Source: an uncultured Pseudoxanthomonas sp. (lineage in GTDB: Bacteria; Pseudomonadota; Gammaproteobacteria; Xanthomonadales; Xanthomonadaceae). From it: a DNA stretch of 64,000 bases. How positions within the stretch are numbered: the first letter of the stretch is position 1; the number at the start of each line of letters is the position of its first letter. The stretch is taken from the NCBI RefSeq assembly GCF_946886695.1, contig NZ_CAMPJD010000010.1:1-64000 (forward strand), in the 5' to 3' direction. Below the pieces are notes generated by a model. That model was given only the letters and a program-made list of their open reading frames with translations. It made no database searches and had not been told where the DNA came from. Of the stretch, positions 52,792-64,000 are shown in pieces. Both the position numbers and the translations under genes were made by a program.

Positions 52792-54536
52792 ACGCCGCCG
52801 CGGCCACTGCCCCACGCAATGGCGCCCGCTGGCTGGCCCACGCCCTGGAAGCCGAGGGCGTGGACACGCTGTTCGGCTATCCCGGCGGCACCATCATGCC
52901 GTTCTACGACGCGCTGGTGGATTCCAACCTCAAGCACATCCTGGTGCGGCATGAGCAGGGCGCGGCACTGGCCGCGAACGGGTATGCGCGCGCCAGCGGC
53001 AAGGTTGGCGTGTGCGTGGCCACCTCCGGCCCCGGCGCGTCCAACCTGGTAACCGGCATCGCCGATGCGATGCTGGACTCGGTGCCGATGGTCTGCCTGA
53101 CCGGCCAGGTCGCCACCACGCTGATGGGCACGGACGCGTTCCAGGAACTGGACGTGTTCGGCCTGACGCTGCCGATCGTGAAGCACAGCTTCGTCGCCCG
53201 GCGCGTGGACGACCTGCCGGAGATGGTGCGCGAAGCCTTCCGCATCGCGCGCGAAGGCCGTCCCGGTCCGGTGCTGATCGACCTGCCGAAGGACGTGCAG
53301 ATGAGCGATGCATCGCACTTGCCTGACCACGTGCCGGCCAGCGTCGATCCCCTGCCGGCGCCCGATGACGCCAGGCTGGCCGATGCGCTGGCGGCCATCG
53401 CCGGTGCCGAGAAACCGTTGATCTACGGCGGTGGCGGCATCGGCATCGCCGATGCGGTCGATGCCTTCCGACAGTTCGTCGACGCGACGAAGATCCCCAC
53501 CGTGCTGACCCTGCGCGGCCTGGGCGCCCTGCCCGCCAGCCACCCGCATTACCTGGGCATGCTGGGCATGCACGGCACGCGCGCGGCCAACATGGCCACG
53601 CAGGAATGCGACCTGCTGATCGTGGTCGGCGCGCGCTTCGACGACCGCGCCACCGGCAAGCTGGCCGAGTTCGCCCCGTTCGCCCGCGTGTTGCACGTGG
53701 ACGCCGATGCCTACGAGATCGGCAAGCTGCGCACCGCCGACATCGCGGTGCCCGGCGATGTCGCCACCAGCCTGAAAGCGCTGACGGCGGCGCGCAGCAC
53801 CTGCGACGAATGGCGCAAGCACTGCCTGGGCAACCGCGAGCGCTTCGGCTTCCGTTACGACGCGCCCGGCACCGACATCTATGCACCCGGCCTGCTGAAG
53901 CGGCTGAGCGAAGTCGCGCCGGCCGACGCGATCGTCGCGTGCGACGTGGGCCAGCACCAGATGTGGGTGGCGCAGCACTGCAAGTTCACCCACCCGCGCA
54001 ACCACCTGACCAGCGGCGCGCTGGGCACGATGGGCTTCGGCCTGCCGGCGGCGATGGGCGCGCAGTTCGCCTGTCCGGACCGCACCGTCGTCCTGGTGAA
54101 CGGCGACGGCGGTTTCATGATGAACGTGCAGGAGCTGGCCACCATCGCGCGGTGCAAGCTGCCGGTGAAGATCGTGCTGATCGACAACAGCGCGCTGGGC
54201 ATGGTGCGGCAGTGGCAGGAACTGTTCTTCGCCGAGCGCTACAGCGAGATCGATCTGTCCGACAATCCGGACTTTGCCGCGCTGGCGCGCGTGTTCGGCA
54301 TCCCCGCGCACCACATCAGCCTGCGTGACGAAGTCGAGGACGCCTTGGCCAACCTGCTGGCCCAGCCCGGACCCGCGTTGCTGCACGTCACCATCGACAT
54401 CAAGGCCAACGTCTGGCCGCTGGTGCCGCCGAACCACGCCAACAGCTCGATGCTGGATGCCAATCCCGCAAAGCAATCCGCCGAGCCGGCCGTCGCGGCC
54501 GACGGCCCGGAGAAGAAGAATGCGTTACCGGCTTGA
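52788..54536 (+). CDS. ilvG: Acetolactate synthase large subunit
   Basis: ThDP-dependent acetohydroxyacid synthase catalytic subunit, 582 residues. [20 protein letters not shown] with the catalytic Glu in [17 protein letters not shown] at the N-terminus; the central FAD-binding domain; and the ThDP motif [31 protein letters not shown] near residue 440. It starts in a 4-base overlap with ilvC and its 3' end overlaps the ilvM gene by 17 bases. It pairs with IlvM, as in the E. coli AHAS II. Confidence 0.96.
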   Translation: MNAAAATAPRNGARWLAHALEAEGVDTLFGYPGGTIMPFYDALVDSNLKHILVRHEQGAALAANGYARASGKVGVCVATSGPGASNLVTGIADAMLDSVPMVCLTGQVATTLMGTDAFQELDVFGLTLPIVKHSFVARRVDDLPEMVREAFRIAREGRPGPVLIDLPKDVQMSDASHLPDHVPASVDPLPAPDDARLADALAAIAGAEKPLIYGGGGIGIADAVDAFRQFVDATKIPTVLTLRGLGALPASHPHYLGMLGMHGTRAANMATQECDLLIVVGARFDDRATGKLAEFAPFARVLHVDADAYEIGKLRTADIAVPGDVATSLKALTAARSTCDEWRKHCLGNRERFGFRYDAPGTDIYAPGLLKRLSEVAPADAIVACDVGQHQMWVAQHCKFTHPRNHLTSGALGTMGFGLPAAMGAQFACPDRTVVLVNGDGGFMMNVQELATIARCKLPVKIVLIDNSALGMVRQWQELFFAERYSEIDLSDNPDFAALARVFGIPAHHISLRDEVEDALANLLAQPGPALLHVTIDIKANVWPLVPPNHANSSMLDANPAKQSAEPAVAADGPEKKNALPA

Positions 54537-54792
54537 ACTCAAGCTCAAACCTGCCGAGGGCGCACTGGTGCGCGTGCTGGGCATGATCGAGCGCCGCGGT
54601 TTCCCGCCCCATGCGGTCCATGCCACCCACGACAGCGAAGGCTATTGGGCGCTGGCGCTGGTGATCGACAGTACCCGCGCACCGGAGACCCTGCGCCAGC
54701 AACTGCTGAAGATCTACGATGTCGAGGAACTGTCCTTCAGTGCCGTGCAGGAACTGAGCAGGGATCGTCGCCACCAGGACCGCGCCGCATGA
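54520..54792 (+). CDS. ilvM: Acetolactate synthase small subunit (ACT domain)
   Basis: Regulatory subunit of 90 residues. A single ACT domain: [65 protein letters not shown]. The length matches IlvM of E. coli AHAS II (valine-resistant) rather than the larger IlvH/IlvN. It lies partly inside the 3' end of ilvG. Confidence 0.9.
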   Translation: MRYRLELKLKPAEGALVRVLGMIERRGFPPHAVHATHDSEGYWALALVIDSTRAPETLRQQLLKIYDVEELSFSAVQELSRDRRHQDRAA

Positions 54793-54864
54793 AGGCCACA
54801 CCCGCCAACGCGGACGTCGTGGTTCGGAGGCGTCTTCTTCGACATCAGCCGCACCCGTGCCGCG

Positions 54865-55997
54865 ATGCCTGACGCCGGCCGCGCCACCGCCAGCACCGAC
54901 CCCGACGTAGGCGACGTCGTCGTCACCGTGGCCGACGTGCTGGCGGCGCAGGCGCGGCTGCGTCGTTACCTGCCGCCGACGCCGATGCACCACGCCGAAC
55001 GCTTCGGCGTGATGCTGAAACTGGAAAACCTGCAGCGCACCGGGTCGTACAAGGTCCGCGGCGCCCTGAATGCGCTGCTGGCAGCGCGCGAGCGTGGCGA
55101 CCATCGTCCGGTCATCGCCGCCTCCGCCGGCAACCATGCGCAAGGCCTGGCCTGGGCCGCTTACCGCCTGGGCGTGCAGGCCATCACGGTGATGCCGCAC
55201 GGTGCACCGGAGACCAAGATTGCCGGCGTCGCGCACTGGGGCGCCACGGTGCGCCAGCACGGCAACAGCTACGACGAAGCCTTCGCCTTCGCCAAGGAAC
55301 TCGCGGAACAGAACGGCTACCGCTTCCTGTCCGCCTTCGACGACCCCGACGTGATCGCCGGCCAGGGCACGGTCGGCATCGAGATCGCCCCCTTCACGCC
55401 CGACGTCGTCATCGTCCCGATCGGCGGCGGCGGCCTGGCATCGGGCGTCGCGCTGGCGCTGAAGTCGCAAGGCGTGCGCGTGGTCGGCGCGCAGGTCGAA
55501 GGCGTCGATTCGATGATCCGCGCCATGAAGGGTGATGTCTCGCCGGTCGACCCGGTCGCCTCGCTGGCCGACGGCGTGCGGGTGAAGGTGCCGGGCTTCA
55601 TCACCCGCCGCCTGTGCACGCAGTTGCTCGACGACGTGGTCACCGTGCGCGAAGCCGAACTGCGCGAAACGCTGGTCCGGCTGGCGCTGGAAGAGCACCT
55701 GATCGCCGAGGGCGCCGGTGCACTGGCGCTGGCCGCTGGTCGCCGCGTGGCTGGAAAACGCAAGTGCGCCGTCGTCTCGGGCGGTAACATCGACGCCACG
55801 GTACTCGCGCAACTGCTGTCCGACGTGCGCCCCCGTCCGCCGCGCAAGCCGCGCCGACGCACCGTGGAGGGCGAACCCTCGCTTGCCCACGGCCGCGCCA
55901 CGCCGCGCGCGGCCACGCCCCGACCCCCCATCAAGACCGGCGCGCGCCGTACTCCGGCCACCGCCCTGGAAACAGAAGTACACGAGGAAACCATCTG

Positions 55998-56001
<4 letters not shown>
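54865..56001 (+). CDS. ilvA: Threonine dehydratase, short form
   Basis: PLP enzyme that deaminates threonine to 2-ketobutyrate, the first committed step to isoleucine. It is 378 residues. PLP Lys is in [22 protein letters not shown] and [10 protein letters not shown] are the phosphate loops. The C-terminal ACT-like regulatory region of the 514-residue E. coli IlvA is missing; in its place is a basic, Pro/Arg-rich tail of about 50 residues ([16 protein letters not shown] on). Isoleucine feedback through the known domain is therefore unlikely. The start codon is at 54865, 72 bases after ilvM; a possible frameshift just upstream is described as a finding. Confidence 0.92.
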
Positions 56002-57551
<1,550 letters not shown>

Positions 57552-57562
57552 GAACCTTCCAC

Positions 57563-57613
57563 CGTCATTCCGGCTTGACCAGCCATTCGGCTGTTAAAGC
57601 CGCCGGGATAACG
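57563..57613. repeat. Imperfect inverted repeat between leuA and leuC
   Basis: CGTCATTCCGGCTT (57563-57576) and AAGCCGCCGGGATAACG (57597-57613) are near-complementary, enclosing an inner AGCC-ATTC-GGCT hairpin. GTCATTCCGGC-type repeats are frequent in related genomes. It splits the two leu transcripts or attenuates between them. Confidence 0.6.
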
Positions 57614-57676
57614 ACCCTAGACGGATAGGATCGCCCTGATCGACACACCATTTAAAAGCATCACTGGACCCCCCGC

Positions 57677-59098
57677 ATGACCGCACCACGCACCCTCTTT
57701 GACAAACTGTGGGACGCCCACGTCGTCGTCCCCGAGACCGATGCGGCCCCCGCCGTGCTGTACATCGACCTGCACCTGATCCACGAGGTCACCTCGCCGC
57801 AGGCCTTCACGGAGCTGGCTGCGCGTGGCCTCTCGCCGCGCCGCCCGGACCGCACCAAGGCGACGATGGACCACTCCACGCCGACCCTGCCGGCTGGCCC
57901 GGACGGGAAGCTGCCGTACTACACGCAGGCCGCAGAAACGCAGGTGGACACGCTGGCACGCAACTGCGCGCAGCACGGCATCGAGCTGTTCGACATGGCC
58001 TCGCCCAACCGCGGCATCGTCCATGTGATCGCGCCGGAACAGGGCTTCACCCTGCCTGGCATGACCATCGTCTGCGGCGACAGCCACACCAGCACGCATG
58101 GGGCGTTCGGCTCGCTGGCCTTCGGCATCGGCACCAGCGAAGTCGGCCACGTGCTGGCCACGCAATGCCTGCTGCAGCGCAAGCCGAAGACGATGGCCAT
58201 CACCGTCGACGGCGCGCTGGCGCCGGGTGTCGGTGCGAAGGACATCGTGTTGCACGTCATCGGCGTGATCGGCGTCAACGGCGGCACCGGCCATGTCATC
58301 GAGTTCCGTGGCAGCGCCATCGAGGCGCTGGACATGGAGCAGCGCATGACCCTGTGCAACATGTCGATCGAAGCCGGCGCCCGCGCCGGCATGGTGGCGC
58401 CGGACCAGACCACGTTCGACTGGGTCGCGCGCACGCCGCGTGGTCCGAAGGGGGATGCGTTCGACACGGCCGTGGCGTACTGGACCACGCTGCGCAGCGA
58501 GGACGGCGCCACGTTCGATGCCGAGGTACGCATCGACGCCGCCGACATCCGCCCGACGTTGACCTGGGGTACGCATCCGGGCACCGCGATCGCGGTGGAT
58601 GCGTTGATTCCGGCGCCGGCGGATGCGGCCGCGCAGAAAGGCCTGGACTACATGCACCTGAGTGCAGGCCACACGCTGGAAGGCACGCCGGTCGACGTGG
58701 TGTTCGTCGGTTCGTGCACGAACGGCCGCCTGCGCGACATGCGCGAAGTGGCGCAGGTGCTGCGCGGCCGCAAGATCGCGACGGGCGTGCGCATGCTGGT
58801 CGTGCCGGGCTCGGAGATCGTCAAGCGCCAAGCCGAGGCCGAAGGTATCGACGCCATCGTGCGCGAAGCCGGCGCGGAATGGCGCGAACCCGGCTGCTCG
58901 ATGTGCATCGCGATGAACGGCGACCTGGTCGCGCCGGGCCAGCTGGCCGTGAGCACCAGCAACCGCAACTTCGAAGGCCGGCAGGGTCCCGGCGCGCGCA
59001 CGCTGCTGGCCTCGCCGCTGACTGCGGCGTGGGCGGCGGTGAACGGACGCGTCAGCGATCCGCGCGATCTGTTCGGCGTGCACAAGGAGGTGGCGTGA
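57677..59098 (+). CDS. leuC: 3-isopropylmalate dehydratase large subunit
   Basis: Aconitase-family Fe-S enzyme subunit, 473 residues. [32 protein letters not shown] and the cluster cysteines in [20 protein letters not shown] and [11 protein letters not shown] are all present. It pairs with LeuD. Its stop shares one base with the leuD ATG (TGATG). Confidence 0.97.
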   Translation: MTAPRTLFDKLWDAHVVVPETDAAPAVLYIDLHLIHEVTSPQAFTELAARGLSPRRPDRTKATMDHSTPTLPAGPDGKLPYYTQAAETQVDTLARNCAQHGIELFDMASPNRGIVHVIAPEQGFTLPGMTIVCGDSHTSTHGAFGSLAFGIGTSEVGHVLATQCLLQRKPKTMAITVDGALAPGVGAKDIVLHVIGVIGVNGGTGHVIEFRGSAIEALDMEQRMTLCNMSIEAGARAGMVAPDQTTFDWVARTPRGPKGDAFDTAVAYWTTLRSEDGATFDAEVRIDAADIRPTLTWGTHPGTAIAVDALIPAPADAAAQKGLDYMHLSAGHTLEGTPVDVVFVGSCTNGRLRDMREVAQVLRGRKIATGVRMLVVPGSEIVKRQAEAEGIDAIVREAGAEWREPGCSMCIAMNGDLVAPGQLAVSTSNRNFEGRQGPGARTLLASPLTAAWAAVNGRVSDPRDLFGVHKEVA

Positions 59099-59679
59099 TG
59101 GCCGGCTTCAACGAGGTGCGCTCGAAGAGCTTGGTGTTGGCGCAGACCAACATCGATACCGACCAGATCATCCCGGCACGCTTCCTGTCCACGACCGAGC
59201 GTGCCGGTCTGGGCAAGAACGCCTTCAACGACTGGCGCTGGCAGGCGGATGGTTCGCCGAACCCGGCGTTTCCGTTCAACCAGCCGGAGAACATCGGGCG
59301 CAGCATCCTGCTGGCGGGCCGCAACTTCGGCTGCGGTTCGTCGCGCGAACATGCGCCCTGGGCGCTGACCGACCTCGGCCTGCGCGCCATCGTCAGCAGC
59401 GAGATCGCCGACATCTTCCGCAACAACAGCCTGAAGAACGGCCTGGTACCGGTCGTGCTGCCGGAGGAGATCGTGCAGTCGCTGATGCAGAGGCCGGACG
59501 ATGAGCTGGTGGTCGACATCGCGAGCAGGGAGTTGCGCGCGCCCGACGGCTCGGTCTTCACGTTTCCGCTAGATGCCTTCGCGCAGACCTGTCTGCTGGA
59601 AGGCGTGGACGAACTGGGCTACCTGCTGGCCCGCCACCCCGACATCGAACACTACGAGGCCACCCGCCATGCACGCTGA
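59098..59679 (+). CDS. leuD: 3-isopropylmalate dehydratase small subunit
   Basis: Swivelling domain subunit of the isomerase, 193 residues. [18 protein letters not shown] and [20 protein letters not shown] are the substrate-binding signatures. It overlaps leuC by 1 base and leuB by 11 bases, so the three are co-translated. Confidence 0.97.
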   Translation: MAGFNEVRSKSLVLAQTNIDTDQIIPARFLSTTERAGLGKNAFNDWRWQADGSPNPAFPFNQPENIGRSILLAGRNFGCGSSREHAPWALTDLGLRAIVSSEIADIFRNNSLKNGLVPVVLPEEIVQSLMQRPDDELVVDIASRELRAPDGSVFTFPLDAFAQTCLLEGVDELGYLLARHPDIEHYEATRHAR

Positions 59680-60757
59680 CATCGCTCTCCTGCCGGGTGA
59701 CGGCATCGGCCCGGAAGTCACCGCGGCTGCCGTCACCGTGCTGCGCGCACTGGCGCGCCGCCACGGCCACACGTTCGACTTCCACGAATACGACATCGGC
59801 GGCATCGCCATCGATCGCCACGGTGAACCGCTGCCGCAGGCCACGCTGCAGGGTTGCCAGCAGGCGAATGCCGTGCTGCTGGGCGCCGTGGGCGGCCCGA
59901 AGTGGTCGGACCCGAACGCGAAGGTGCGCCCCGAGCAGGGCCTGCTGGCGCTGCGCAAGGGCCTGGGCCTGTTCGCCAACCTGCGCCCGGTGCGCCCGCA
60001 TCCGGCCGCGCTGAACGCCTCGCCGATCAAGCCGCACCTGCTCACTGGCGTGGACATCGTGGTGGTGCGCGAACTGACCGGCGGCATCTACTTCGGCGAG
60101 AAGACCCGCGATGCGCGCGGCGCCAGCGACCTGTGCAGCTACAGCGTGACCGAGATCGAGCGCGTGGTGCGCAGCGCGTTCAAGCTGGCACGCCAGCGCC
60201 GCAGCTACCTGGTGTCGGTGGACAAGGCCAATGTGCTGGAAACCTCGCGCCTGTGGCGCGACGTGGCCACGCGGATCGGCCGGGAGGAATTCCCGGACGT
60301 GAAGCTGGAGCACCAACTGGTCGACTCGATGGCGATGCACCTGCTCGCGAAGCCACGCGAATACGACGTGATCGTCACCGAGAACATGTTCGGCGACATC
60401 CTGACCGACGAGGCCTCGATGCTGGCCGGTTCGCTGGGCCTGCTGCCCTCGGCGTCGCTGGGCGATGGCAAGGTCGGCCTGTACGAGCCCATCCACGGCT
60501 CGGCGCCCGACATCGCCGGCAAGGGCATCGCCAATCCCTACGCGACCATCCTGAGCTGCGCACTGCTGTTGCGGCATTCCCTGGGCCTGCACGAGGAAGC
60601 CGACTGCATCGAACGGGCCGTGGATGGCGCGCTCAACGCACAGGTCTTCACCAACGACCTGGCCACCGGCGGCCGTGGCGTGTCCACCCAGGCGGCGACG
60701 CAGGCCGTGCTCGAACAGATGCAGGCGCAGTGCTACGTGGCGGAACTGCGCGACTGA
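59669..60757 (+). CDS. leuB: 3-isopropylmalate dehydrogenase
   Basis: NAD-dependent oxidative decarboxylase, third step of leucine synthesis, 362 residues. [17 protein letters not shown] at the N-terminus, [15 protein letters not shown] in the centre, and the metal/NAD loop [20 protein letters not shown] then [17 protein letters not shown]. The ATG at 59669 lies inside the leuD 3' end. No terminator is obvious in the 20 bases before the convergent diguanylate cyclase gene. Confidence 0.97.
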   Translation: MHADIALLPGDGIGPEVTAAAVTVLRALARRHGHTFDFHEYDIGGIAIDRHGEPLPQATLQGCQQANAVLLGAVGGPKWSDPNAKVRPEQGLLALRKGLGLFANLRPVRPHPAALNASPIKPHLLTGVDIVVVRELTGGIYFGEKTRDARGASDLCSYSVTEIERVVRSAFKLARQRRSYLVSVDKANVLETSRLWRDVATRIGREEFPDVKLEHQLVDSMAMHLLAKPREYDVIVTENMFGDILTDEASMLAGSLGLLPSASLGDGKVGLYEPIHGSAPDIAGKGIANPYATILSCALLLRHSLGLHEEADCIERAVDGALNAQVFTNDLATGGRGVSTQAATQAVLEQMQAQCYVAELRD

Positions 60758-60777
60758 GCCATGCGGCGCGACGCCCG

Positions 60778-63744
60778 TCAGTTCGACACCAGGCGGTCGC
60801 GCCCCCGTTCCTTGGCGCGATAGAGGCGCTCGTCGGCCTCGCGCAGCAGATCGCGCAGGTCCTGGCCCGGCTGCAGTTCGGCCATTCCGATACTCACGGT
60901 GCAGCGCAGCGCGCTGCCATCCGGCGCATCGATGCTGGCCTGCGCGATGCCTTCGCGCAGCGCCTCCAGTCGCGCGCGCGCAACGGTCCACGGCAATTGC
61001 TGGCACACCAGGAATTCCTCGCCGCCGTAGCGCGCGATCAGCACGCCTTCCTGGGCGCCGGCCAGTCGTTGGGCCAGCGCCGCCACCTGTGAAAGCACGT
61101 CGTCACCGAACGCATGCCCGTAACGGTCGTTGACCGACTTGAAGTGGTCGATGTCCAGCAGAGCGACGCAGAGGGGACGGCCTTCGCGACGGCTGGCTTC
61201 CCGCGCCTCGGCCAGGAACGCATCACCCGCGCGCCGATTGGCCAGGCGGGTCAACGGGTCATGCCCGGCCTGGTAGGCCAGCTGTTCCAGCAGGTGGGCG
61301 TGGGCCTCGCTTGCCCGCTCCAGCTGCGCGTTCTTGTCGCTCAGCTCCGAGGTGCGCGCCTCCACCAGCGCTTCAAGTCGGCGCTGCCGGCGCCGCTGGC
61401 GACGCATCGCCAGCAGCAGGATGGCCCAGCCCGCAAGTGCCAGCAGCAGCACATAGGCCACCATCGCCCATGCGCGCAGCCACCAGGGCGCTGCCTTGTC
61501 GAACGCCACCGCCTGGGTCACCACCGTGTCCTGCTTGCTCCAATCCGCGGGCGCATTCATCACCTGGACCTCGAAGCGCAGCTGTCCGGGGGGCAGGTTG
61601 GTGTATACGGCGGCGTGGGTGATGCCGTTGTCGGTTTCGATCCAGTCGCGATCGAAGCCCACCATGCGGTAGCGATACCGCAGGCGCTCCGGTGCGCGTT
61701 GGTTGAGGCCGGCGAAGCGGATCACCACGCGTCGCGTGTCTGCGGCCAGCTCATGGCGCGGTTGCATCGGCAGCACGCGACCGTCGGCCTCCACCGATTC
61801 CATCACCAACGTCACGCCCTGTGCGCGCTGGCGCCTTGCATCGTCGGGGTCGATAACGCCAATGCCGTTCGCCGTCGCGAACCACAATTTTCCGTCACGC
61901 ATGCGCCATCCCGCCGGCGCGCTCGCGCCGTTGGCCTGGCTGCTGGGCAAGCCGTCGGCGTGGGTGAATGCCTCCACCGGCAAGCGGGCGAGATGATGGT
62001 TCTCCACCGCCGTCAGCGCCGGCCGGGAGATCCGGAATACGCCCCGATTGCTCGATGCCCAGAAATCGCCGTTGTCGTCTTCCAGCAACCGGAACAGGCG
62101 GTTGTTGGGCAGGCCCTGACGATGATCGAATTGCGTGAATCGCCCATCCCGCCAGTGCAGCAGGCCGCGATCGGTCGCTATCCACAGGCTGCCGTCGGGA
62201 TCGGCCAGGAAGTCGAATGCGGCCACGGCGGGAAAGCCCGAGTCCGGCGTCCATGCCCGCAGCGATCCGTCGCGTTGCATCATCGCCATGCCATTGCTGG
62301 TGCCGATCCACAACCGGCCTTCGCCGGTCTCGTAAAGGACGTAGACATTGCCGTCAGGCAGGCCATCGGCGGCGCTGTAATGCCGCACGATGCGCCCCTC
62401 CCGATACACGCTGAGGCCCTCATTGCCGCCGATCCACAGCGAACCGTCAGCACGCTCCAGCAGGGCGCGCACGTGGTTGGACGGCAGGCCACGTGCTTCG
62501 TCGATGCGCCAGGGCAGTGCCTGCGGGTTGTCCGCGGCGGCGGGCAGGTGGATCACGCCCTGATCGTAGGTGCCCACCCAGAGGCCACCGTCGCGCGCGT
62601 TGGCCATCGACAGGACAGAGGGGTCGGGCTTGCCATCGAATGCCAGCGACACTGCGCGGCTGCGGCCGTTCTCCCACGCATCCACGCCCATCGGATGCCC
62701 GATCCAGATGCCCTGGTCCGGCCGTTCGATGATCGCGCGCACATAGATGTCGCGCAGGCCGTTGCTGCGGCCCAGTCCAAAGACGGGCCCGTCCGAAATG
62801 CGGAACAACCCGTTCGTGGTGCCCACCCACAGCAGGCCGTCGCGATCTTCGAACAGGGCTGGGGCCAGGCGTCCCATCAACCCGTGGCGCTCGCCCAACG
62901 TCTCGTACCGTCCCTGGCCATATCGGCGCAGCCCATCCAGGGTGGAGATCCAGAGATTGCCGTTGCGGTCTTCCAGCATGGCCTCGGCGCGTGCCCCGGT
63001 GATCTGCTGCGCGCGGCCCTGCTCGATCCGCCATGCCCCCCCGCTTCCACCCACCAGGATGCCGCCCCAGCGCGAAGGCTGGATGGCCAGCACGGATGTC
63101 CCGGGCAGGCCCACCCCGCGCGCCCAGTCGATGGCACGGCCCTGGGTGATCCGGAACAGGCCGTGCCGGTTCCCCACCAGTACCTGCCCGTCGGACAAGG
63201 GCAGGATCGCGAGCACACGCTCGTTGGCCAGGCGCGCGTGCGCACTGCCGACGTCGTGCAGGCGACCATCGCGGTCGAGGCGGAACAGGGAATGATCGGT
63301 GCCGATCCACAGCACGCCGTCCGGCCCGAACCGCAGCACCGAGACGTCCGGCAGGGTACCGGCCGGCCCGGGCAAGCGTTGCCAGCGGCCCTGGTGGAAC
63401 CGCACCAAGCCGGGACCGACACGCCCCAGGCTGAGCACCATGCCGCCTTGCGGATGCGGCGTGATGGCTCGCACGCCCTCGATCTCCATGCCCTGCACAG
63501 TGCCTGCGTCGTACTGCGTGAAGCGGCGGCCATCGAACCGCGCGGCGCCTTCCCACGTGCCCGCCCACAGGTAGCCATCGGCATCCTGGCTGAGGGCATG
63601 CACCAGGTTGTGCGGCAGCCCGTCCTCCATGGTCCAGCGCGCCAGCGTGTACTCCTCCACCTTGCGCGCAGGGTCGAGCGCCCATGAGGGCGTGCTGGCG
63701 AGCAGGGCCAACAGGCAGAGGCCGGAGGTCAACAGGCAGCGCAC
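60778..63744 (-). CDS. Membrane diguanylate cyclase with periplasmic two-component-type propeller
   Basis: A 988-residue sensor enzyme that makes c-di-GMP. GTG start at 63744 and signal peptide LLTSGLCLLALLASTPSWA. Residues about 30-600 are two seven-bladed Reg_prop propellers (repeated DGLPHNLVHALSQDADGYLW, DRDGLLWVGTTNGLFR, DNGDFWASSNRGVFRI). A Y_Y_Y domain (ERLRYRYRMVGFDRDWIETD) precedes the transmembrane helix LRAWAMVAYVLLLALAGWAIL. The cytoplasmic end is a coiled coil and a GGDEF domain with intact GGEEF (907-911) and DIDHFKSVNDRYGH. The RxxD inhibitory site five residues before GGEEF is absent (QEGV), so product inhibition is not expected. The ligand is unknown; related propellers bind oligosaccharides. 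Confidence 0.93.
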   Translation of the reverse strand: MRCLLTSGLCLLALLASTPSWALDPARKVEEYTLARWTMEDGLPHNLVHALSQDADGYLWAGTWEGAARFDGRRFTQYDAGTVQGMEIEGVRAITPHPQGGMVLSLGRVGPGLVRFHQGRWQRLPGPAGTLPDVSVLRFGPDGVLWIGTDHSLFRLDRDGRLHDVGSAHARLANERVLAILPLSDGQVLVGNRHGLFRITQGRAIDWARGVGLPGTSVLAIQPSRWGGILVGGSGGAWRIEQGRAQQITGARAEAMLEDRNGNLWISTLDGLRRYGQGRYETLGERHGLMGRLAPALFEDRDGLLWVGTTNGLFRISDGPVFGLGRSNGLRDIYVRAIIERPDQGIWIGHPMGVDAWENGRSRAVSLAFDGKPDPSVLSMANARDGGLWVGTYDQGVIHLPAAADNPQALPWRIDEARGLPSNHVRALLERADGSLWIGGNEGLSVYREGRIVRHYSAADGLPDGNVYVLYETGEGRLWIGTSNGMAMMQRDGSLRAWTPDSGFPAVAAFDFLADPDGSLWIATDRGLLHWRDGRFTQFDHRQGLPNNRLFRLLEDDNGDFWASSNRGVFRISRPALTAVENHHLARLPVEAFTHADGLPSSQANGASAPAGWRMRDGKLWFATANGIGVIDPDDARRQRAQGVTLVMESVEADGRVLPMQPRHELAADTRRVVIRFAGLNQRAPERLRYRYRMVGFDRDWIETDNGITHAAVYTNLPPGQLRFEVQVMNAPADWSKQDTVVTQAVAFDKAAPWWLRAWAMVAYVLLLALAGWAILLLAMRRQRRRQRRLEALVEARTSELSDKNAQLERASEAHAHLLEQLAYQAGHDPLTRLANRRAGDAFLAEAREASRREGRPLCVALLDIDHFKSVNDRYGHAFGDDVLSQVAALAQRLAGAQEGVLIARYGGEEFLVCQQLPWTVARARLEALREGIAQASIDAPDGSALRCTVSIGMAELQPGQDLRDLLREADERLYRAKERGRDRLVSN

Positions 63745-63786
63745 GGCACGGGGTCCGGAGGGTCTTCGACCTGTGCAGTATCGGCT

Positions 63787-63815
63787 GCGGCGGGGGTCTT
63801 CTTGAAGCCCGCCGC
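63787..63815 (-). terminator. Inverted repeat between the RND pump and the diguanylate cyclase
   Basis: GCGGCGGG (63787-63794) and CCCGCCGC (63808-63815) form a perfect 8-base stem with a 13-base loop, 11 bases past the RND stop. No T tract follows on the minus strand, so termination is uncertain. Confidence 0.5.
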
Positions 63816-63825
63816 GTGCCGGATG

Positions 63826-64000
63826 TTACGAATCGGCGCCCTGCTCCGGTTTGACCTTGAACCAGGCGGCATACAACGCCGGCAGGAAGAACAGCGTCAG
63901 CACGGTCGCCACCGTCAGGCCGCCCATGATGGCGACGGCCATCGGGCCGAAGAAGGCGCTGCGCGACAACGGGATCATCGCCAGCACCGCGGCCAGCGCG
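63826..64000 (-). CDS. RND-family efflux pump inner-membrane permease, C-terminal end
   Basis: Only the last 58 codons are in the window, ending TAA at 63826. The translation LSRSAFFGPMAVAIMGGLTV, ATVLTLFFLPALYAAWFKVK is the last transmembrane helix of an AcrB/MexB-like or heavy-metal RND transporter. The gene continues beyond the right edge. It is upstream of the cyclase gene on the same strand, 81 bases apart. Confidence 0.85.
   Translation of the reverse strand, partial: ALAAVLAMIPLSRSAFFGPMAVAIMGGLTVATVLTLFFLPALYAAWFKVKPEQGADS

Noticed and set aside
61114..63687. An 857-codon plus-strand open frame opposite the diguanylate cyclase
   Set aside because: The minus strand has intact propeller, Y_Y_Y and GGDEF domains; the plus frame lacks any known motif.

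Overview
The window looks like chromosomal DNA of a Xanthomonadaceae bacterium (Pseudoxanthomonas, Stenotrophomonas or Xanthomonas type). The evidence is a uniformly GC-rich sequence that throws long antisense ORFs, three very large TonB-dependent receptors tied to carbohydrate genes, an ilvCGM-ilvA-leuA plus leuCDB arrangement, and short intergenic hairpin repeats of the kind scattered through these genomes. The genus is an inference; no rRNA or tRNA gene is present to settle it.

Region 1 (1-14034, minus strand) is a set of carbohydrate operons. The leftmost reads TonB receptor, class C beta-lactamase-like serine hydrolase, ribokinase-type sugar kinase, a TIM-barrel/FGE-like fusion, and a GH127 beta-L-arabinofuranosidase cut by the window edge. 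Most junctions are 4-base overlaps or gaps of a few bases, so this reads as one arabinofuranoside-utilisation unit. Next come a LysR regulator, a sodium/solute symporter with a large extracytoplasmic sensor-like domain, a CitE-like lyase and the KDG kinase kdgK.

Region 2 (14276-29745) is a pectin/rhamnogalacturonan utilisation locus. It holds a large TonB receptor, a PL1-type pectate lyase, an MhpD/FAH-like enzyme, a complete TRAP transporter (DctP-DctQ-DctM), a PL10 pectate lyase, a GH43 enzyme, a LacI-family regulator, kduI, kduD and a CE12 acetylesterase fused to a cupin. Three AATGACACCG operator-like sites lie in front of the TonB receptor, the MhpD/FAH-TRAP operon and kduI; one sits exactly between a -35 and a -10 box. 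The implied path is: outer-membrane uptake, periplasmic cleavage, TRAP uptake, KduI, KduD, KdgK, KDPG. The KDPG aldolase is not in the window.

Region 3 (29805-46462) is mixed housekeeping and cell-envelope content: a HAD phosphatase, two EF-hand proteins beside a proline-rich lipoprotein, a nucleotide-sugar-epimerase-like protein, a lytic transglycosylase, inorganic pyrophosphatase, an Asp/Asn hydroxylase-sulfotransferase fusion, a third TonB receptor with an AraC regulator upstream, a CadC-like membrane regulator with a beta-propeller, a channel-like membrane protein and a DUF4136 lipoprotein. An orphan plus-strand terminator at 44953-44980 suggests a small RNA.

Region 4 (46556-60757) is biosynthetic: thiC under a TPP riboswitch, a PhnD-like binding protein, ilvD, then a divergent ilvC-ilvG-ilvM-ilvA-leuA operon and leuC-leuD-leuB. 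The ilvC operon has a 37-residue leader peptide rich in Leu/Val/Ile codons and a strong attenuator. The window ends with a large periplasmic-propeller diguanylate cyclase and the C-terminus of an RND efflux pump.
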